From contig NZ_CP059557.1 in NCBI RefSeq assembly GCF_022828475.1, positions 124,001 to 188,000 on the forward strand: a stretch of DNA of 64,000 nucleotides, in the 5' to 3' direction. The notes under the pieces were generated by a model. The model had not been told where the DNA came from. It searched no databases and saw only the letters and a program-made list of their open reading frames with translations. Shown in pieces: positions 63,588-64,000 of this stretch (the stretch's first letter is position 1; every line of letters begins with the position of its first letter). A program made the position numbers and the translations under genes. The stretch comes from Saccharopolyspora gloriosae. Lineage in GTDB: Bacteria; Actinomycetota; Actinomycetes; Mycobacteriales; Pseudonocardiaceae.

Positions 63588-64000
63588 GTGCTTAAGGGGC
63601 AGGAAGACAGCAGTCGCAAGGACGACCCACCGGAGTCCTCAGATCAGGCGACGGACTCTCCGGCAGGCCCGACGGCGAACCGGCGCGACCCATCCGCGAA
63701 GCAACTGAGGTGGTTCGCTTCCATCCTGGGGTTACTGGGCGCCGTCCTGGCGATCGCGGTGCCCTTCCTGCCGGTCGACCACGACATCAACACCCTGAGA
63801 TGGCCCACCTCAGAGGGCACCAAGTCGGTCTCGGCGCCGCTGGTGAGCTTCTCGCCCCTGTGGATGAACGCGAACGTGCCGTGCGAATCGGTGCGCAGCG
63901 TCGACGCGCGCACCGACGGCCCGGCGAACCTGCTGAGCACGAACCCGCCGAACTCGGACTACGGCAACCTCACCGGCATGACCTTGCAGGCCGACAACGG
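63588..64000 (+). CDS. Emb-family arabinosyltransferase, N-terminal part (runs off window)
   Basis: 137 complete codons are visible. A hydrophilic N-terminus (about 1-45) is followed by the first membrane helix (WFASILGLLGAVLAIAVPFL) and the first outside domain, opening PVDHDINTLRWPTSEGTKSV and ISLTP-like SAPLVSFSPLWMNANVPCES. This matches the EmbA/B/C N-terminus and resembles the Emb protein at 30.5-33.8 kb. It starts at GTG 63588 with a -10 box 9 nt ahead. The rest lies beyond the window. Confidence 0.9.
   Translation, partial: MLKGQEDSSRKDDPPESSDQATDSPAGPTANRRDPSAKQLRWFASILGLLGAVLAIAVPFLPVDHDINTLRWPTSEGTKSVSAPLVSFSPLWMNANVPCESVRSVDARTDGPANLLSTNPPNSDYGNLTGMTLQADN

Overview
The window is very GC-rich, uses many GTG starts and carries a complete arabinogalactan gene set (glf, glfT2, PAP2 phosphatase, ubiA, two emb-type arabinosyltransferases, wzm/wzt, glfT1). 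This fits a filamentous actinobacterium of the Pseudonocardiaceae; Saccharopolyspora or a close relative is my best guess. No mycolic-acid genes appear in the window. The gene content follows the Mycobacterium tuberculosis block from about Rv3772 to Rv3838 (hisC2-like, quinone oxidoreductase, class V aminotransferase, bpa, wzt/glfT1/wzm, ubiA, PAP2, glfT2, glf, HAD phosphatase, serS, septum-formation protein, metallopeptidase, phosphoglycerate mutase, pheA), so this is mostly a conserved chromosomal core interrupted by lineage-specific genes.

Layout. 0-7 kb: cytochrome bd oxidase operon (3' part of cydA with an apparent frameshift, cydB, fused cydCD) and a DevS-like histidine kinase. 7-12 kb: phosphoglycerate mutase and pheA (coupled), a macro-domain protein, Hsp20 with a HAIR-like HspR operator, a DoxX-like membrane protein and a DevR-like response regulator. 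11.5-20.6 kb: metallopeptidase, septum-formation protein, a YgiB/YgiC-like pair, a conserved hypothetical, serS, an endonuclease III-like glycosylase, an XRE-cupin regulator, an LLM oxidoreductase and a HAD phosphatase. 20.7-33.8 kb: cell-wall glycan block (GT87, glf-glfT2-PAP2-ubiA, then on the other strand GT2-GtrA-flavoprotein and an Emb protein). 33.8-41 kb: XRE/DUF5753-type regulator with two small genes, an alpha/beta hydrolase, two secreted LGFP-repeat proteins (one with a frameshifted signal peptide), truncated hemoglobin and a secreted DUF4232-like protein. 41.3-41.5 kb: tRNA-Arg(ACG) and tRNA-Ser(GCT). 41.6-53.5 kb: acetoacetyl-CoA synthetase, dienelactone hydrolase-like protein, HisC-like aminotransferase, SxxK serine hydrolase, coiled-coil protein, chaplin-like secreted protein, L,D-transpeptidase, a hypothetical, a trypsin-like protease, tRNA-Ser(TGA) and a MarR regulator. 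53.5-64 kb: secreted EEP-domain protein, M28 aminopeptidase, quinone oxidoreductase, class V aminotransferase-like protein, bpa, wzm-wzt-glfT1, a HicAB-like toxin-antitoxin pair and the start of a second emb gene.

How it works together. The cyd genes and the DevS/DevR-like pair point to respiration under low oxygen. Glf and GlfT1/GlfT2 make UDP-galactofuranose and polymerise galactan, UbiA and the PAP2 phosphatase make decaprenyl-phosphoryl pentose donors, Wzm/Wzt exports the lipid-linked galactan, and the Emb enzymes add arabinan.

Most interesting non-coding signals: (1) a MITE-like composite intergenic repeat family with at least eight copies; (2) a 19-bp perfect palindrome carrying two overlapping DnaA boxes, with two more perfect DnaA boxes 1.3 kb away spaced 21 bp apart; (3) three long perfect or near-perfect palindromes in a row at 54.9-55.1 kb; (4) a recurring -10 box placed 6-9 nt before the start codon in at least twelve genes, suggesting widespread leaderless transcription. 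Two genes (cydA and the second LGFP gene) each appear to lack a single base, so sequence error versus true pseudogenisation should be settled.
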